A stretch of DNA of 64,000 nt. Source: an uncultured Eubacteriales bacterium (GTDB lineage Bacteria; Bacillota; Clostridia; Lachnospirales; Lachnospiraceae). This document shows positions 1 through 8,799 of this stretch, in pieces; position 1 is the stretch's first letter; every line of letters begins with the position of its first letter. The position numbers and the translations under genes are program-made. The stretch lies in NCBI GenBank assembly GCA_949284175.1, contig CASDVE010000021.1, positions 1 to 64,000 of the forward strand, read 5' to 3'. Below the pieces are notes generated by a model. It saw nothing but the letters and a program-made list of their open reading frames with translations. It was not told where the DNA came from and ran no database searches.

Positions 1-591
1 GAAGCTAATGCGAAAGCTAATGCTTTTTTGAATTTTCTCATTCTTAAATTCCTCTCTTTCTTTCTCTCGACGATATGTACGTCATAATCTTAATCTTCGT
101 AAACGAGAAGTGTTTACGAACCAGAAGTTATCTTCTGGTAGTTACCATACAATTACCTATCATAATTATAGGAAACCATATCTGAATATATTCTAGCAGT
201 TTTGTAAATCATCGTCAATATGAAACTGGTAATTTATTCACAAAACAGACACCTTAGAATTAAAAGCATATTTTGCAGTTTTACTTTTAACCCCCACTAT
301 ATATTGTGGTTTTAAACAACATTTCCACAATTAGTCGATATATTCCTGTTCTAAAAGCTCTCCAAATTTTAGAACATTTTTATGTACTTTCAAAAATTGT
401 AAGATTTTTGTAATCTTTTATTTTTTATGTACAAAGATATGGTCAGAAGGCTAGAATCAACGGTTTTTCAGCCTTTCTATTAAGATAATGCAGGAACTTC
501 TATTTTTATTGCAATAAAAATAAAAAATTTTAAAATATTTTTTGACTTGTTTTGACTTATTTTATAGAAGCGTTCTCTTTCTATCCATGTT
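1..591. other. Gene-free left edge with hairpins
   Basis: I see no credible gene here. The first 23 bases hold the 9-mer AGCTAATGC twice, followed by a T-run. This could be the right part of a terminator whose left part lies outside the window. Bases 96-120 form a perfect 9-bp hairpin (TTCGTAAAC / GTTTACGAA, 7-nt loop). It abuts a second hairpin at 121-138 (CCAGAAG / CTTCTGG, TTAT loop). An 18-base perfect palindrome of A/T-rich sequence lies at 503-520. The rest is AT-rich and featureless. Confidence 0.5.
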
Positions 592-639
592 AAAAAAACA
601 AGAGAAACTTTGAATTTCTATTTCTCTCAGTTTCTCTTG
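592..639 (-). terminator. Rho-independent terminator of the YfhO-like gene
   Basis: Read on the minus strand, an 11-bp perfect stem (CAAGAGAAACT at 599-609 pairing with 629-639) is followed by seven T residues (complement of 592-598). It begins just after the stop codon of the 646-3660 gene. Confidence 0.85.
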
Positions 640-645
640 CTCTCT

Positions 646-3600
646 TTACTTACTTTTCACTTTTTTTCTTCTATATAATAGATGATATCCATGACATACA
701 AAAAAGACACCAAATCCCCCAATGGTGAGGTTGCGTCCTAAGACATAGCCACTTGGAACGTAGCGAAACTCAATTTCATGAAGTCCCTTTTTTAATGGAA
801 AAGCTAAAAACGCATCCGCAACTGTTACAATCTCCTCTTTGTTCATTGTTTTTCCATCTACGGTAACTGTCCAGCCCGGATCATAAGGAATACTTGTAAA
901 GAATAATCCATCTTCCAATGTTTCTATGGTTCCTTTCAAAAAGTCATCTCCATGCTCTGTCACATGATAGCCTTCATCGTTCATCGCCTCATAATACTGT
1001 TGAAAGGCATCTTCATTAAAATCCGCCATCATCACTCTGACCTGCCCTGTATTTGGACTCGTTCTCATCCGTAAAGAAATGGTAACTGGTACTCCCTTTG
1101 TCACATCACCTACATGAATAATCTGGGAGTTCAATTTCTCATTACACCGAATGGTTTCTCCATTTTTTATGAGAATTCTATCAATTTGATTTCCCGTTAT
1201 AAACACATAGAGATCCATATCTTTTTCTGGAACAAACTGATACACAATATTATTATCCTGTGTGGACTTCACTTTATAGGAAATAAAATCTTCTCCTTGT
1301 GACGTGGATTCACACTCATTTAAAATAGGAGGTACTGTCATTCTCACTTCATCAAATACTTGTACAGGATCTTCCATGGTAGAAGCGATCCAGTTATTTT
1401 GTACTTCAAAAGGATTGGATATTCGATAAAGCAAATCTGTCGCTTTTTCAGAAACCATATACCCAATTGGTAACGCCTCAAAATTCTTATAAAGATCAAT
1501 CCCATCCACAGATTTATAATATTGAAAGTTTCCATAATTGGAATCTCCCTGTCTTAAAAATAAATATCGCACGCCTAATATCGCATCTGTCACCGGTGTG
1601 GAACCGCGGTATAGATACTCATTTGCTGCGGAATAAAAACCTAACCGTCCCATTGTATATACTACATTTCCAATAGCGGTGGAACCGAATAAGTTCACAG
1701 AAGGCAACCTATGCCATGTCACTTCATCCAGCATTTTTGACTTAGCAAGCTCCGCTCGGTAAAAATCAGAGTCAAGTTCCATCAACTGTTTTGCCTCTTG
1801 CATAGCATTGGTTGTATCAAAAAATTTACTAATGCTGATTTGTCCTGTACAAGCGTATCCAAAAATGGTATGAGCCCCCAGTTCCACAATCATAATACTT
1901 CCTATTAAATACTGGAAATATTGTTTTTTCATTCTCCATCCAGTGTAGGGTAAAAGGATCATAGAATACACAAGTGCCACTGTTGCTGTGATCACATAAC
2001 TATACCACGTTTCCGGTGTATCAGAAAAAATATAGGATAAGATCATAACACCCATGGTAATTCCAAAACTCCATATAATATGGAATGGTCGATAACTTTT
2101 TATCCAAAGCAGTACTTGGTATGCCATACAAATGCCCACAAAAATATATACATATGCAAAACGGTTTGGAATGCCATACTGATCATGAAATCCATGCCAA
2201 ATATAATTTAACCAGTTCAAATTAAAACTGAGAATAAAAAATATCATAAGTAGACTTTGCTTGATACGAACCGACCGTTTAATCTTGCGATTCATCAAAT
2301 ATAAGTTCATCAGTAAAATGGTTAAAACACCACAATATAAGTTTGTTCCCCCATCTCCTTGTGCATTGGTTATTACCTTGGCTCCTATACTATGAGAATT
2401 GAGAATATCAAAAAAACTTACATAAAATTCCGGTTCTGGAAACTGCATTTTGGCAGAAGAAGTCATCATCAGCCCTTGATAGGTTGGAAGTAAAACAATA
2501 CCTGCCATAGCCCCTGCCAATAAGGAGTATCCAGCAAAAACAAACCCTCTTTTTATAAATTCCTTTATATTCTTATGATGATATAACACATAATATAGCA
2601 CAAGAAAAATGCAGGTCATAAATGTCATATAGAAATTACAATATAAAGATGCAAATAACATGAAACAATAGAATCTTCCATCTTTCTTTTCAATCAGTCG
2701 TTCTAACCCTAGAACAACCAAAGGCAAAAATATCATGGTTTCTAGCCACATCACATTCCAACTGTATCCAATCATATAACTACTTAACGCATATGCCATA
2801 GAAAAAATGAGGACTTGCCAATCCTTTTGAACGATATGATATTTTATTTTACATGCCCATGTGGCATTTTTTAAATAAATTGCCATGGTCATGCTAGCTA
2901 ATGCAATTTTTATGATAATAAGAAAACTAACAACACCGTTTAAATATATTTGTGGAAAAAATACGATAATAAGATTCAACGGACTGGCTAAGTAATACGC
3001 CCAAAGTGCCATAAAATTCACACCAAGTCCTGCATTCCAACTGTAAAATAAACTGGATTGATGTTGTAACTTTTCTTGATACGCTGAGAAAAATGGCATA
3101 TACTGATGAAGACCATCAATAATAACAAGAGAATGATCCCCAAAAGGCTCTACTTCATAGAGCATGCAACAGATCAATAAAATAAAAAATGGAACGAGAA
3201 ATGCCAATAAATAAAGCTGACTTCTTTTACTCCAGCTGATATTTCTCTCTTTCTTCTTATTAAATACAAATACCTTGCTAAAGACATAATTTAAAATAAG
3301 AACGATAAACTGAACGATTATTTTACTCAACATTTCATGGAATGCAAAAATGCCTACCAATATCCCAACCCCTACCATTTCTATGATCATGGTCACAATT
3401 CTTGCACCAAAGAAATTCAAACATTCCTGTATTATCTCATTAGGAATGCGGATACTAGAACGAAACACATAGCATTTATTCACGATATAAGCAAAAATAA
3501 TTGCCAATAAAATAGAAATAAAATTGCTTGTATTTAAATTCAATCCTACCATCTCACGAAGGATAAAAAATAGAATAATATTTACTAAGGTTGTGGATAT

Positions 3601-3660
3601 CCCCGCTATCAAATATCGGATGGATTCTTTTCCTATAAAATACTCCAAGTACTTCTTCAT
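646..3660 (-). CDS. GtrA-YfhO fusion membrane protein
   Basis: Large polytopic membrane protein of about 1004 residues. Residues about 10-135 look like a GtrA domain with four hydrophobic helices (GtrA proteins are thought to help flip or handle prenyl-linked sugars). A short Lys-rich linker follows, then many membrane segments and a soluble C-terminal part ending in one last helix, as in YfhO-family proteins. B. subtilis YfhO is linked to lipid-carrier-dependent glycosylation of lipoteichoic acid. A role in cell-envelope glycosylation is inference from these families. The ATG at 3660 is preferred because AGGAG sits 8 bases upstream; a TTG start 18 bases further upstream has no such site. It is followed by a strong terminator and stands alone. 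Confidence 0.8.
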   Translation of the reverse strand: MKKYLEYFIGKESIRYLIAGISTTLVNIILFFILREMVGLNLNTSNFISILLAIIFAYIVNKCYVFRSSIRIPNEIIQECLNFFGARIVTMIIEMVGVGILVGIFAFHEMLSKIIVQFIVLILNYVFSKVFVFNKKKERNISWSKRSQLYLLAFLVPFFILLICCMLYEVEPFGDHSLVIIDGLHQYMPFFSAYQEKLQHQSSLFYSWNAGLGVNFMALWAYYLASPLNLIIVFFPQIYLNGVVSFLIIIKIALASMTMAIYLKNATWACKIKYHIVQKDWQVLIFSMAYALSSYMIGYSWNVMWLETMIFLPLVVLGLERLIEKKDGRFYCFMLFASLYCNFYMTFMTCIFLVLYYVLYHHKNIKEFIKRGFVFAGYSLLAGAMAGIVLLPTYQGLMMTSSAKMQFPEPEFYVSFFDILNSHSIGAKVITNAQGDGGTNLYCGVLTILLMNLYLMNRKIKRSVRIKQSLLMIFFILSFNLNWLNYIWHGFHDQYGIPNRFAYVYIFVGICMAYQVLLWIKSYRPFHIIWSFGITMGVMILSYIFSDTPETWYSYVITATVALVYSMILLPYTGWRMKKQYFQYLIGSIMIVELGAHTIFGYACTGQISISKFFDTTNAMQEAKQLMELDSDFYRAELAKSKMLDEVTWHRLPSVNLFGSTAIGNVVYTMGRLGFYSAANEYLYRGSTPVTDAILGVRYLFLRQGDSNYGNFQYYKSVDGIDLYKNFEALPIGYMVSEKATDLLYRISNPFEVQNNWIASTMEDPVQVFDEVRMTVPPILNECESTSQGEDFISYKVKSTQDNNIVYQFVPEKDMDLYVFITGNQIDRILIKNGETIRCNEKLNSQIIHVGDVTKGVPVTISLRMRTSPNTGQVRVMMADFNEDAFQQYYEAMNDEGYHVTEHGDDFLKGTIETLEDGLFFTSIPYDPGWTVTVDGKTMNKEEIVTVADAFLAFPLKKGLHEIEFRYVPSGYVLGRNLTIGGFGVFFVCHGYHLLYRRKKVKSK

Positions 3661-3851
3661 GTCATTCTCTCCTATCAATTCTCAGTCATGTTTCAAAAGG
3701 TTCTTTTTTGCGAGAAATTCATAAAACATGTTTCGCATCCTTTTACATGTACTTGGCTCTATTGTATCCTTTTTCTAATTTTGGTGCAACAAGATTTCCA
3801 CTCACTTTATTTGTAGAATATCGTTCACCCATATGTAGACATCCACTTCTA

Positions 3852-4514
3852 CTATCCCATTTGCAAAAAATCGTCTAAAATTCTATTAAAGTCATTCCTC
3901 ACCCCAAGAATTCGTTTTACCTCCTTTTGTACATGATACCATACATTCTCATTGGATATTAACTGACCGATGGAATGAATATCTTCTTCCTCCATTTTCT
4001 TCTTGGCAATTCTTGAAAAAATAGCAATATGCTGTCGATGTAAGTCCGCTGGGACATCGAGAATCACAGGATATTCATAAATCTCCTCCTGCCAATTTTC
4101 ACAAAGACGTTTGCTATTCATTCTCCATGTTTCATTTTTTCTATGATGGGTAATATAGTGAAAAATCTGTTGGTACTCCCTTTTATTATCAATTGGCTCA
4201 CTTAAAAATCTGCCTTCAAATACCGCACCTTTATGATGGTATCTTTGATTATAAGCCCACGCATAACTAATGGAAACCCTTGTACAAAAACTGGTAAGCA
4301 TTTCTTGCTTTGCACAAATAATCGCATGAAAATGATTCTTACCAATATAACAGCATTTCATACAGATCTCCCCTATTTCTTCTAATTTGGTATCCAATAT
4401 ATATTGAAACTCCCGAATATCCTGCTCTGTTCGAAATAGTCTAAGCTCTTCTTTTCCTCTTAATACAATATGATAACAGTCCTTACTGCTATAACGTCTC
4501 CTCTCCCTTGCCAT
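3852..4514 (-). CDS. Y1 transposase, RAYT-like (Transposase_17 family)
   Basis: A 220-residue protein resembling REP-associated tyrosine transposases of the IS200/IS605 Y1-HUH group. The N-terminus has the family pattern (YHIVLRG, then a phenylalanine-containing segment). The metal-binding HUH motif is NHFH near residue 100. A GxxFEGRF segment and a YxxIxxYI segment, which should contain the nucleophile tyrosine, follow at about 140-160. RAYTs are single-copy domesticated-looking transposases that can spread short palindromic repeats; autonomous IS ends are not visible here. GGGAG lies 6 bases before the ATG. It stands alone between the YfhO-like gene and the rpsR terminator. Its link with the dispersed repeats in this window is a hypothesis. 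Confidence 0.75.
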   Translation of the reverse strand: MARERRRYSSKDCYHIVLRGKEELRLFRTEQDIREFQYILDTKLEEIGEICMKCCYIGKNHFHAIICAKQEMLTSFCTRVSISYAWAYNQRYHHKGAVFEGRFLSEPIDNKREYQQIFHYITHHRKNETWRMNSKRLCENWQEEIYEYPVILDVPADLHRQHIAIFSRIAKKKMEEEDIHSIGQLISNENVWYHVQKEVKRILGVRNDFNRILDDFLQMG

Positions 4515-4770
4515 AAGTAACTCCCTTCTAATATGTTATTCACATTGTATCATATATTATTTTTAATTTCAATATTAATCTATATTATATTTTATTTTAA
4601 TTTTATTATATATTTAATTCTAATTTAAACAAGTTTCAATCTTAGATCTTCTCAAACTTTCTTCAACTTTTATTATCTGTCAAATATTTTCTTACCAACT
4701 CTTCTGATAGCATGGATTTTTTTGCTAAGAAAACCAATGTAAAACACACTTTGCGAGGAATCTTATAAAA

Positions 4771-4807
4771 TAAAAAAATGCCCTATACTATTTCTAGTAT
4801 AAGGCAT
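4771..4807 (-). terminator. Terminator of rpsF-ssb-rpsR
   Basis: On the minus strand an 11-bp stem with one mismatch (ATGCC and TATACT blocks, 4778-4807) is followed by seven T residues. It lies 35 bases after the rpsR stop. Confidence 0.85.
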
Positions 4808-4841
4808 TACTTTTACATTTTCATAATTGCTAACGTATGAA

Positions 4842-5102
4842 TTAGTCTGCTACGTATGGCATTAACGCTAAATGTCTAGCTCTCTTAATTGCAACAGTAA
4901 GAGCTCTCTGATGTTTTGCACAGTTTCCTGTGATTCTTCTAGGAAGGATTTTTCCTCTTTCAGAGACGTATCTTTTTAATTTGTTTACATCTTTGTAATC
5001 AATGACAGCGTTCTTATCTGCACAATACACACAAACTTTTTTTCTTCTACGTCCGCCTCTTCTTCTCATTGGAGAATCAGCGTTTGATTTATTAAAAGCC
5101 AT
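4842..5102 (-). CDS. rpsR: 30S ribosomal protein S18
   Basis: An 86-residue basic protein with the S18 core ([19 protein letters not shown]) and a CxxC pair plus a later Cys-x-x-His, which is the zinc-binding (C+) form. S18 pairs with S6 on the 30S platform. It is the last gene of the rpsF-ssb-rpsR operon, the standard Firmicutes order, and is closed by a terminator 35 bases downstream. The start is preceded by AGGAGG. Confidence 0.97.
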   Translation of the reverse strand: MAFNKSNADSPMRRRGGRRRKKVCVYCADKNAVIDYKDVNKLKRYVSERGKILPRRITGNCAKHQRALTVAIKRARHLALMPYVAD

Positions 5103-5154
5103 GATTGATATTACCTCCTGTTAAAATTCAAATGGTTGATAGCCTAAACTATCA

Positions 5155-5610
5155 CTAGTTAAAAGGCAGTTCTTCTTCGATTCCATCTGGAATGCTCATA
5201 AACCCGTCGCCTACTGCTGCACTTGGTGCTGGTCTGCCGGCTGGTGCCTGCTGATATCCACCATCAAAAGAAGAGCCTTGTCCCATAGCATTCTTGCTTT
5301 CACAGAAGTCTTGTTCTTCTACAATAACATCTGTTGTATAGACACGCACACCTTCTTTATTTGTGTAGCTTCCTGTCTGAATTCTTCCAGAGATTACAAT
5401 ACGCATTCCTTGTTTGAAATACTTTTCAGCAAATTCTCCCGCTTTACCAAAGGCAACGCATGGAATAAAATCTGCATCTGGTTCACCATCTCTTTTGAAT
5501 CTTCTGTTTACGGCTAAAGTATAACGAGCGATCGCCATTGCTTTTTCACCTTGAGAGTATCTCACCTCAGGATCTCTTGTAAGGCGACCCATTAAAACTA
5601 CTTTATTCAT
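5155..5610 (-). CDS. ssb: Single-stranded DNA-binding protein
   Basis: A 151-residue protein with an OB fold in residues 1-105 (MNKVVLMGRLTRDPEVRY start), a short Gly/Gln/Ala-rich linker and an acidic tail ending EEELPFN. This tail is the usual docking tip for repair and replication partners, here with one extra residue after the Phe. It coats ssDNA during replication and repair. It lies between rpsF (17-base gap) and rpsR, so it should be co-transcribed with them. Confidence 0.96.
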   Translation of the reverse strand: MNKVVLMGRLTRDPEVRYSQGEKAMAIARYTLAVNRRFKRDGEPDADFIPCVAFGKAGEFAEKYFKQGMRIVISGRIQTGSYTNKEGVRVYTTDVIVEEQDFCESKNAMGQGSSFDGGYQQAPAGRPAPSAAVGDGFMSIPDGIEEELPFN

Positions 5611-5627
5611 GGAGTTCCTCCTATTCG

Positions 5628-5915
5628 TTATGCGTCCTGTTTAACACATAAGTATCTTAAAACTGATTCCATGATACGAACTCTTTGTTCGATTTCAGCT
5701 GGACAGCTAGATACTGCTTCGAACTGGATGAAATAGTAATATCCTTCTCTCATTTTCTGAATTTCGTAAGCTAATCTTTTCTTACCCCATTCATCAACGT
5801 TTGTTACTGTACCGCCGAATTTTGCGATCATTTCTTTGATCTTTTCAACAGTTGCTGCTCTTTCATCATCTTCGATTTTTGCATTAAGAACTAACGCTAA
5901 TTCGTATTTATTCAT
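5628..5915 (-). CDS. rpsF: 30S ribosomal protein S6
   Basis: A 95-residue protein with the full S6 alpha/beta sandwich, including the WGKKRLAYEI segment and the conserved YYYFIQFEA strand. It binds the central domain of 16S rRNA together with S18. It is the first gene of rpsF-ssb-rpsR and is preceded by GGAGGTG. A sigma-A-type promoter lies about 80 bases upstream. I did not find a convincing S6:S18 autoregulatory leader, only a small CTCTT/AAGAG hairpin in the 5' leader. Confidence 0.96.
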   Translation of the reverse strand: MNKYELALVLNAKIEDDERAATVEKIKEMIAKFGGTVTNVDEWGKKRLAYEIQKMREGYYYFIQFEAVSSCPAEIEQRVRIMESVLRYLCVKQDA

Positions 5916-5993
5916 CGTGTCAGCACCTCCTTCTGGACTCTGGCCCTTCTCTTTCGAAGAGCAAGGATTATTAGTTGTATATCACAATTGAAA

Positions 5994-6022
5994 ATTTTAT
6001 CATAGTAATAGTAAAGAATCAA
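5994..6022 (-). promoter_or_regulatory. Probable promoter of rpsF operon
   Basis: Minus strand: TTGATT (6017-6022), 17-base spacer, TAAAAT (5994-5999). The -35 box overlaps the stop codon of the DUF951 gene. Confidence 0.6.
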
Positions 6023-6201
6023 GCCTTTTTTACGATTCCACGAAAATTTTTTTCCACTAATTTCCTGCTTACCATCACTTGATGTCCACATCCAACACAT
6101 TTTAATCGAAAATCCATTCCCGTACGCAAGATTTCCCACTCATTTGCACCACAAGGATGTGGTTTCTTCATTTTGATCACATCACCAATGTTCAAATCCA
6201 C
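6019..6201 (-). CDS. DUF951 (YyzM-like) small zinc-ribbon-like protein
   Basis: About 60 residues with the family signature MKKPHPCG near the start and a CxxC (CVGCGH) in the middle, matching B. subtilis YyzM in length and motifs. Function is unknown; the cysteines suggest metal binding and possibly nucleic-acid contact. The GTG at 6201 is chosen because GGGAGG lies 7 bases upstream and because it gives the usual family length; longer in-frame starts exist but would put this site inside the coding region. It lies upstream of rpsF, a frequent Firmicutes arrangement. Confidence 0.8.
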   Translation of the reverse strand: MDLNIGDVIKMKKPHPCGANEWEILRTGMDFRLKCVGCGHQVMVSRKLVEKNFRGIVKKA

Positions 6202-6265
6202 GATATTTCCTCCCATTCTCTTCAAACTCAATCTGAAATGCCGTTGCATTCGCATTTATGAACAA

Positions 6266-6294
6266 ATTATACCTTTCCTTTTCGTCATTTACAA
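6266..6294 (-). promoter_or_regulatory. Probable promoter of DUF951 gene
   Basis: Minus strand: TTGTAA (6289-6294), 17-base spacer, perfect TATAAT (6266-6271), 65 bases before the GTG start. Confidence 0.65.
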
Positions 6295-6387
6295 TATTTC
6301 GTAAGAAGATTTTCCCTCTTCTATTTCTGTATTGCTTTCATTACATATGTAACCAAAAGACAATCTCATTCTAACGGCTCCTCTTAC

Positions 6388-7776
6388 TTATTTATGAATA
6401 TTCACTTTCATGGAACCATAATAATATTGTTTTTCAATTAAGTCTGTTTTAAATCTCTGATAAAACTCGATCTTTATCACAATTTCTCCTTCTAGTTGAG
6501 AAACCCATTCTGGACGAAATGTTTCAATGACTCCAGGCTCGAAATCTAATATATACTTAAGTTTTTGTCCAATTCTCTTTCCATTTTGATAAACACCAAC
6601 TCTTATATAATAAACATCTTTTAAATTTTGAAAAAGCATTTCGCTTTTCATAGCTAAAACTCCGCTATTATTTTCAATCGCCCATACTTTTAATGGAAGA
6701 TAAACTCTTGGCATTCTCTCCCACTTTCCATCCTCTGTTAGTAGCAGTTCTTTCCTATAATTCATAGAAAATCCATCAAAAGAACGGATATAATAAAACC
6801 CAAACTCTGAACACATCTTCTTTAAATAAATAGAATCCATGGACTCTTCCACATAAACAGCATTAAAATTTCTTTTTTTCCACATTTTCATCTTTTCTAT
6901 CAACTCTTCTTTCAAAAGAGCATCTAAAGAACCTGATATCTCAGATTTTAAGTTGAGCATACGAAGAGGAATGGCTGTGCTATCCATATAATAGCACCCA
7001 TCTTCAAACCATACATTTTCAATTGGCATCTTTTCAGCAATCACTTCTTCTGCTGTTATAAAGACTAAAGAATACAGAAGGTGTGTTTCATCGTTCCATA
7101 GTGTCACATCTTTCCGACGAATTTCCAGAGAAACCTTTCCATTTTCGTCCAAATTTTCTTTTTTCACATTCTTACCTTTTGGAGAAATAATAAGACATTT
7201 TGTTGGGATTATAGAGCCAGAATATATCGCTTGAATTTCCATATAAATTTTTTCTTTTTGAAATTTCATAGAAATTTGATAATCAAAAATATGATTTTGG
7301 GGTCTTTTTAGAAGTTTAGCACCTAGAAATAAAATGTTTTCCTTCTCTTCAAATTGAATGGATACTCTATTTTCTTTTTCTTTTAAAAGAACTGTAATTG
7401 GAATTTCGTAAACTCTTTGTGTTCCATTTCCAATTCCAATTAATTGATGATTCAGTCTTACTTCAAATGAACTTCCTGTTGTTTCTAATTGTAGATAATA
7501 AAGAGATTCTTGTTCCACCGAAATAGAAAATATTTTTTCATATTCTACCTTATCGATCCGAGCCGGAAGATTGATTATTCCTGTCCCTCCCATACTTTTT
7601 TCTTCCCATCCTTCTTCTAAATCATATATTGTTTCTGATGGAATTTTTAGTATATGGCGTCTTAAAATGTCTTTCTGAAAAATAGTATATGGTGCATGAG
7701 GTGGCAAAATATTATATTGTTCCTGTTCCTTAAAAACAGTTTCTTGTTCTGCTTCTATTAAAGATTTCTTCTGCAT
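6388..7776 (-). CDS. GH2-like protein without a catalytic barrel
   Basis: A 462-residue protein I cannot assign to a characterised function. Residues about 50-150 resemble the jelly-roll sugar-binding domain of GH2 beta-galactosidases (a central stretch with bound N and G residues, then an ENRVSIQF strand). Residues 160-260 look like the Ig-like domain. Residues 260-330 resemble only the first strands of the GH2 TIM barrel (IPLRML, then a KKRNFNAVYVEES segment and a CSEFGFYYI segment). The chain then passes straight into a beta-rich C-terminal domain. The two catalytic glutamates of GH2 are therefore absent. There is no signal peptide or membrane helix. AAAGGAG lies 7 bases before the ATG. 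It stands alone and no clear terminator is visible. It may be a carbohydrate-sensing or structural relic of a GH2 enzyme. Confidence 0.5.
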   Translation of the reverse strand: MQKKSLIEAEQETVFKEQEQYNILPPHAPYTIFQKDILRRHILKIPSETIYDLEEGWEEKSMGGTGIINLPARIDKVEYEKIFSISVEQESLYYLQLETTGSSFEVRLNHQLIGIGNGTQRVYEIPITVLLKEKENRVSIQFEEKENILFLGAKLLKRPQNHIFDYQISMKFQKEKIYMEIQAIYSGSIIPTKCLIISPKGKNVKKENLDENGKVSLEIRRKDVTLWNDETHLLYSLVFITAEEVIAEKMPIENVWFEDGCYYMDSTAIPLRMLNLKSEISGSLDALLKEELIEKMKMWKKRNFNAVYVEESMDSIYLKKMCSEFGFYYIRSFDGFSMNYRKELLLTEDGKWERMPRVYLPLKVWAIENNSGVLAMKSEMLFQNLKDVYYIRVGVYQNGKRIGQKLKYILDFEPGVIETFRPEWVSQLEGEIVIKIEFYQRFKTDLIEKQYYYGSMKVNIHK

Positions 7777-8067
7777 CTAACTTCTCCTTTTTACTATGCT
7801 TTTTTTATTAATCAAGCATATTTCTCTCCACTCTATGTATCCATACAATAAACATTTTCTCCAACAAATTTCATTTTTAAATACTGTTATCATCCATAAT
7901 TGTCTTTTTTATCCATTTTTATGCCCTTATAAAAGTATCTATAAAATGCTAAAAATTCTATGATGATTTTAAAGATTATCTTTAATTCCCCATAAAAACA
8001 TAACCCCTTAATACTATAATACTTTTGATAAATACTCTTGTATGACTCCTTGCATTGACACAAATGG
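7777..8067. other. AT-rich gene-free stretch
   Basis: No gene seen. A 6-bp inverted repeat ATGCTT/AAGCAT lies at 7796-7819, just upstream of the GH2-like gene. The right part holds a degraded copy of the dispersed repeat described in this window. Confidence 0.4.
8037..8056 (+). repeat. Dispersed element, copy G (3' relic)
   Basis: TTGTATGACTCCTTGC matches the 3' arm of the full elements (TATGACTCGTTGCC) with one change. The 5' arms are no longer recognisable. As in copies A, B and D, a terminator hairpin follows immediately to the right. Confidence 0.4.
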
Positions 8068-8120
8068 TAAGAAAAACAGGATACTCTTTATCCATCTTAC
8101 AAGAAAGAAATATCCTGTTT
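8068..8120 (-). terminator. Terminator of the DUF3783 gene
   Basis: Minus strand: 10-bp stem AAACAGGATA (8111-8120 with 8074-8083), a 27-base loop, then a T-rich run. It starts 30 bases after the stop codon. The long loop makes it weaker than the others here. Confidence 0.65.
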
Positions 8121-8149
8121 CTATCCATTTTTATTTATTTTTTATTTTC

Positions 8150-8542
8150 TTACTTTTGGCTACTCATAGCCTCATGCTCCTTTTTCAATTCCTCATATAG
8201 TTCCCACAAATTCCATTGCTGATTATGCTCTGTTATAATGGCTTTTAAATTCACTCTTACATTCGCTTTTCTCATTTCTTTTAAAAGCATATCCAATCTT
8301 GTATTTGTAAATCCTCTCATAATGAGCATTTCTTCTGGAACTGGATCTTTTCCCTCATTTGCATCTACTGACTTTTCAAATCCTTTGATTCCTGCTAAGT
8401 ATCCCACTTTTTCTCCACACCAATCAACGGATACATTTCGGATTCTAACACCCATTCGAATTAAAATACCTTTTAATTTTCTTTCTTTTTCAATATCTTT
8501 TATTCCATATAGTAAGATCTGTTCATTTGTCGTCTTTATCAT
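8150..8542 (-). CDS. DUF3783-family protein
   Basis: A 130-residue soluble protein. The C-terminal half matches DUF3783: MLIMRGFTNTRLDMLLKEMR, then LKAIITEHNQQWNLWEL and an acidic/Lys-rich helix. The N-terminal half (IKDIEKERKLKGILIRMGVR) resembles a small regulatory alpha/beta unit. Function is unknown. It is monocistronic, transcribed away from the MATE gene and followed by a hairpin terminator. Confidence 0.7.
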   Translation of the reverse strand: MIKTTNEQILLYGIKDIEKERKLKGILIRMGVRIRNVSVDWCGEKVGYLAGIKGFEKSVDANEGKDPVPEEMLIMRGFTNTRLDMLLKEMRKANVRVNLKAIITEHNQQWNLWELYEELKKEHEAMSSQK

Positions 8543-8799
8543 CGTTTCTTTCCTTTCTTATACTCTTTTTTTATTCTCATTCCGTCCCTCTCAACCTTTC
8601 CTATTTTCCGAACTCTTCTTATTGTTTTAATTATAATTATATCATAAATAGATATTAGAATGCAAATTATATTTTTAATAATGACAAATTTTTATATACC
8701 ATAGCTTTTTTTATGATATATGGTATGATAGTTAAATATTCATAGTCATTTTGGGGCTTTCCCATAAACGAAAATCATATTTATAGCATTGGAGAATAC

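Noticed and set aside
5278-5517. ORFs opposite known genes (for example opposite ssb, fusA, rpoB, rpoC)
   Set aside because: They mirror strongly conserved genes on the other strand and lack ribosome sites or family features.
5916-5993. S6:S18-binding autoregulatory leader of rpsF
   Set aside because: Only a small hairpin is present and the characteristic CCG bulge motif could not be found.
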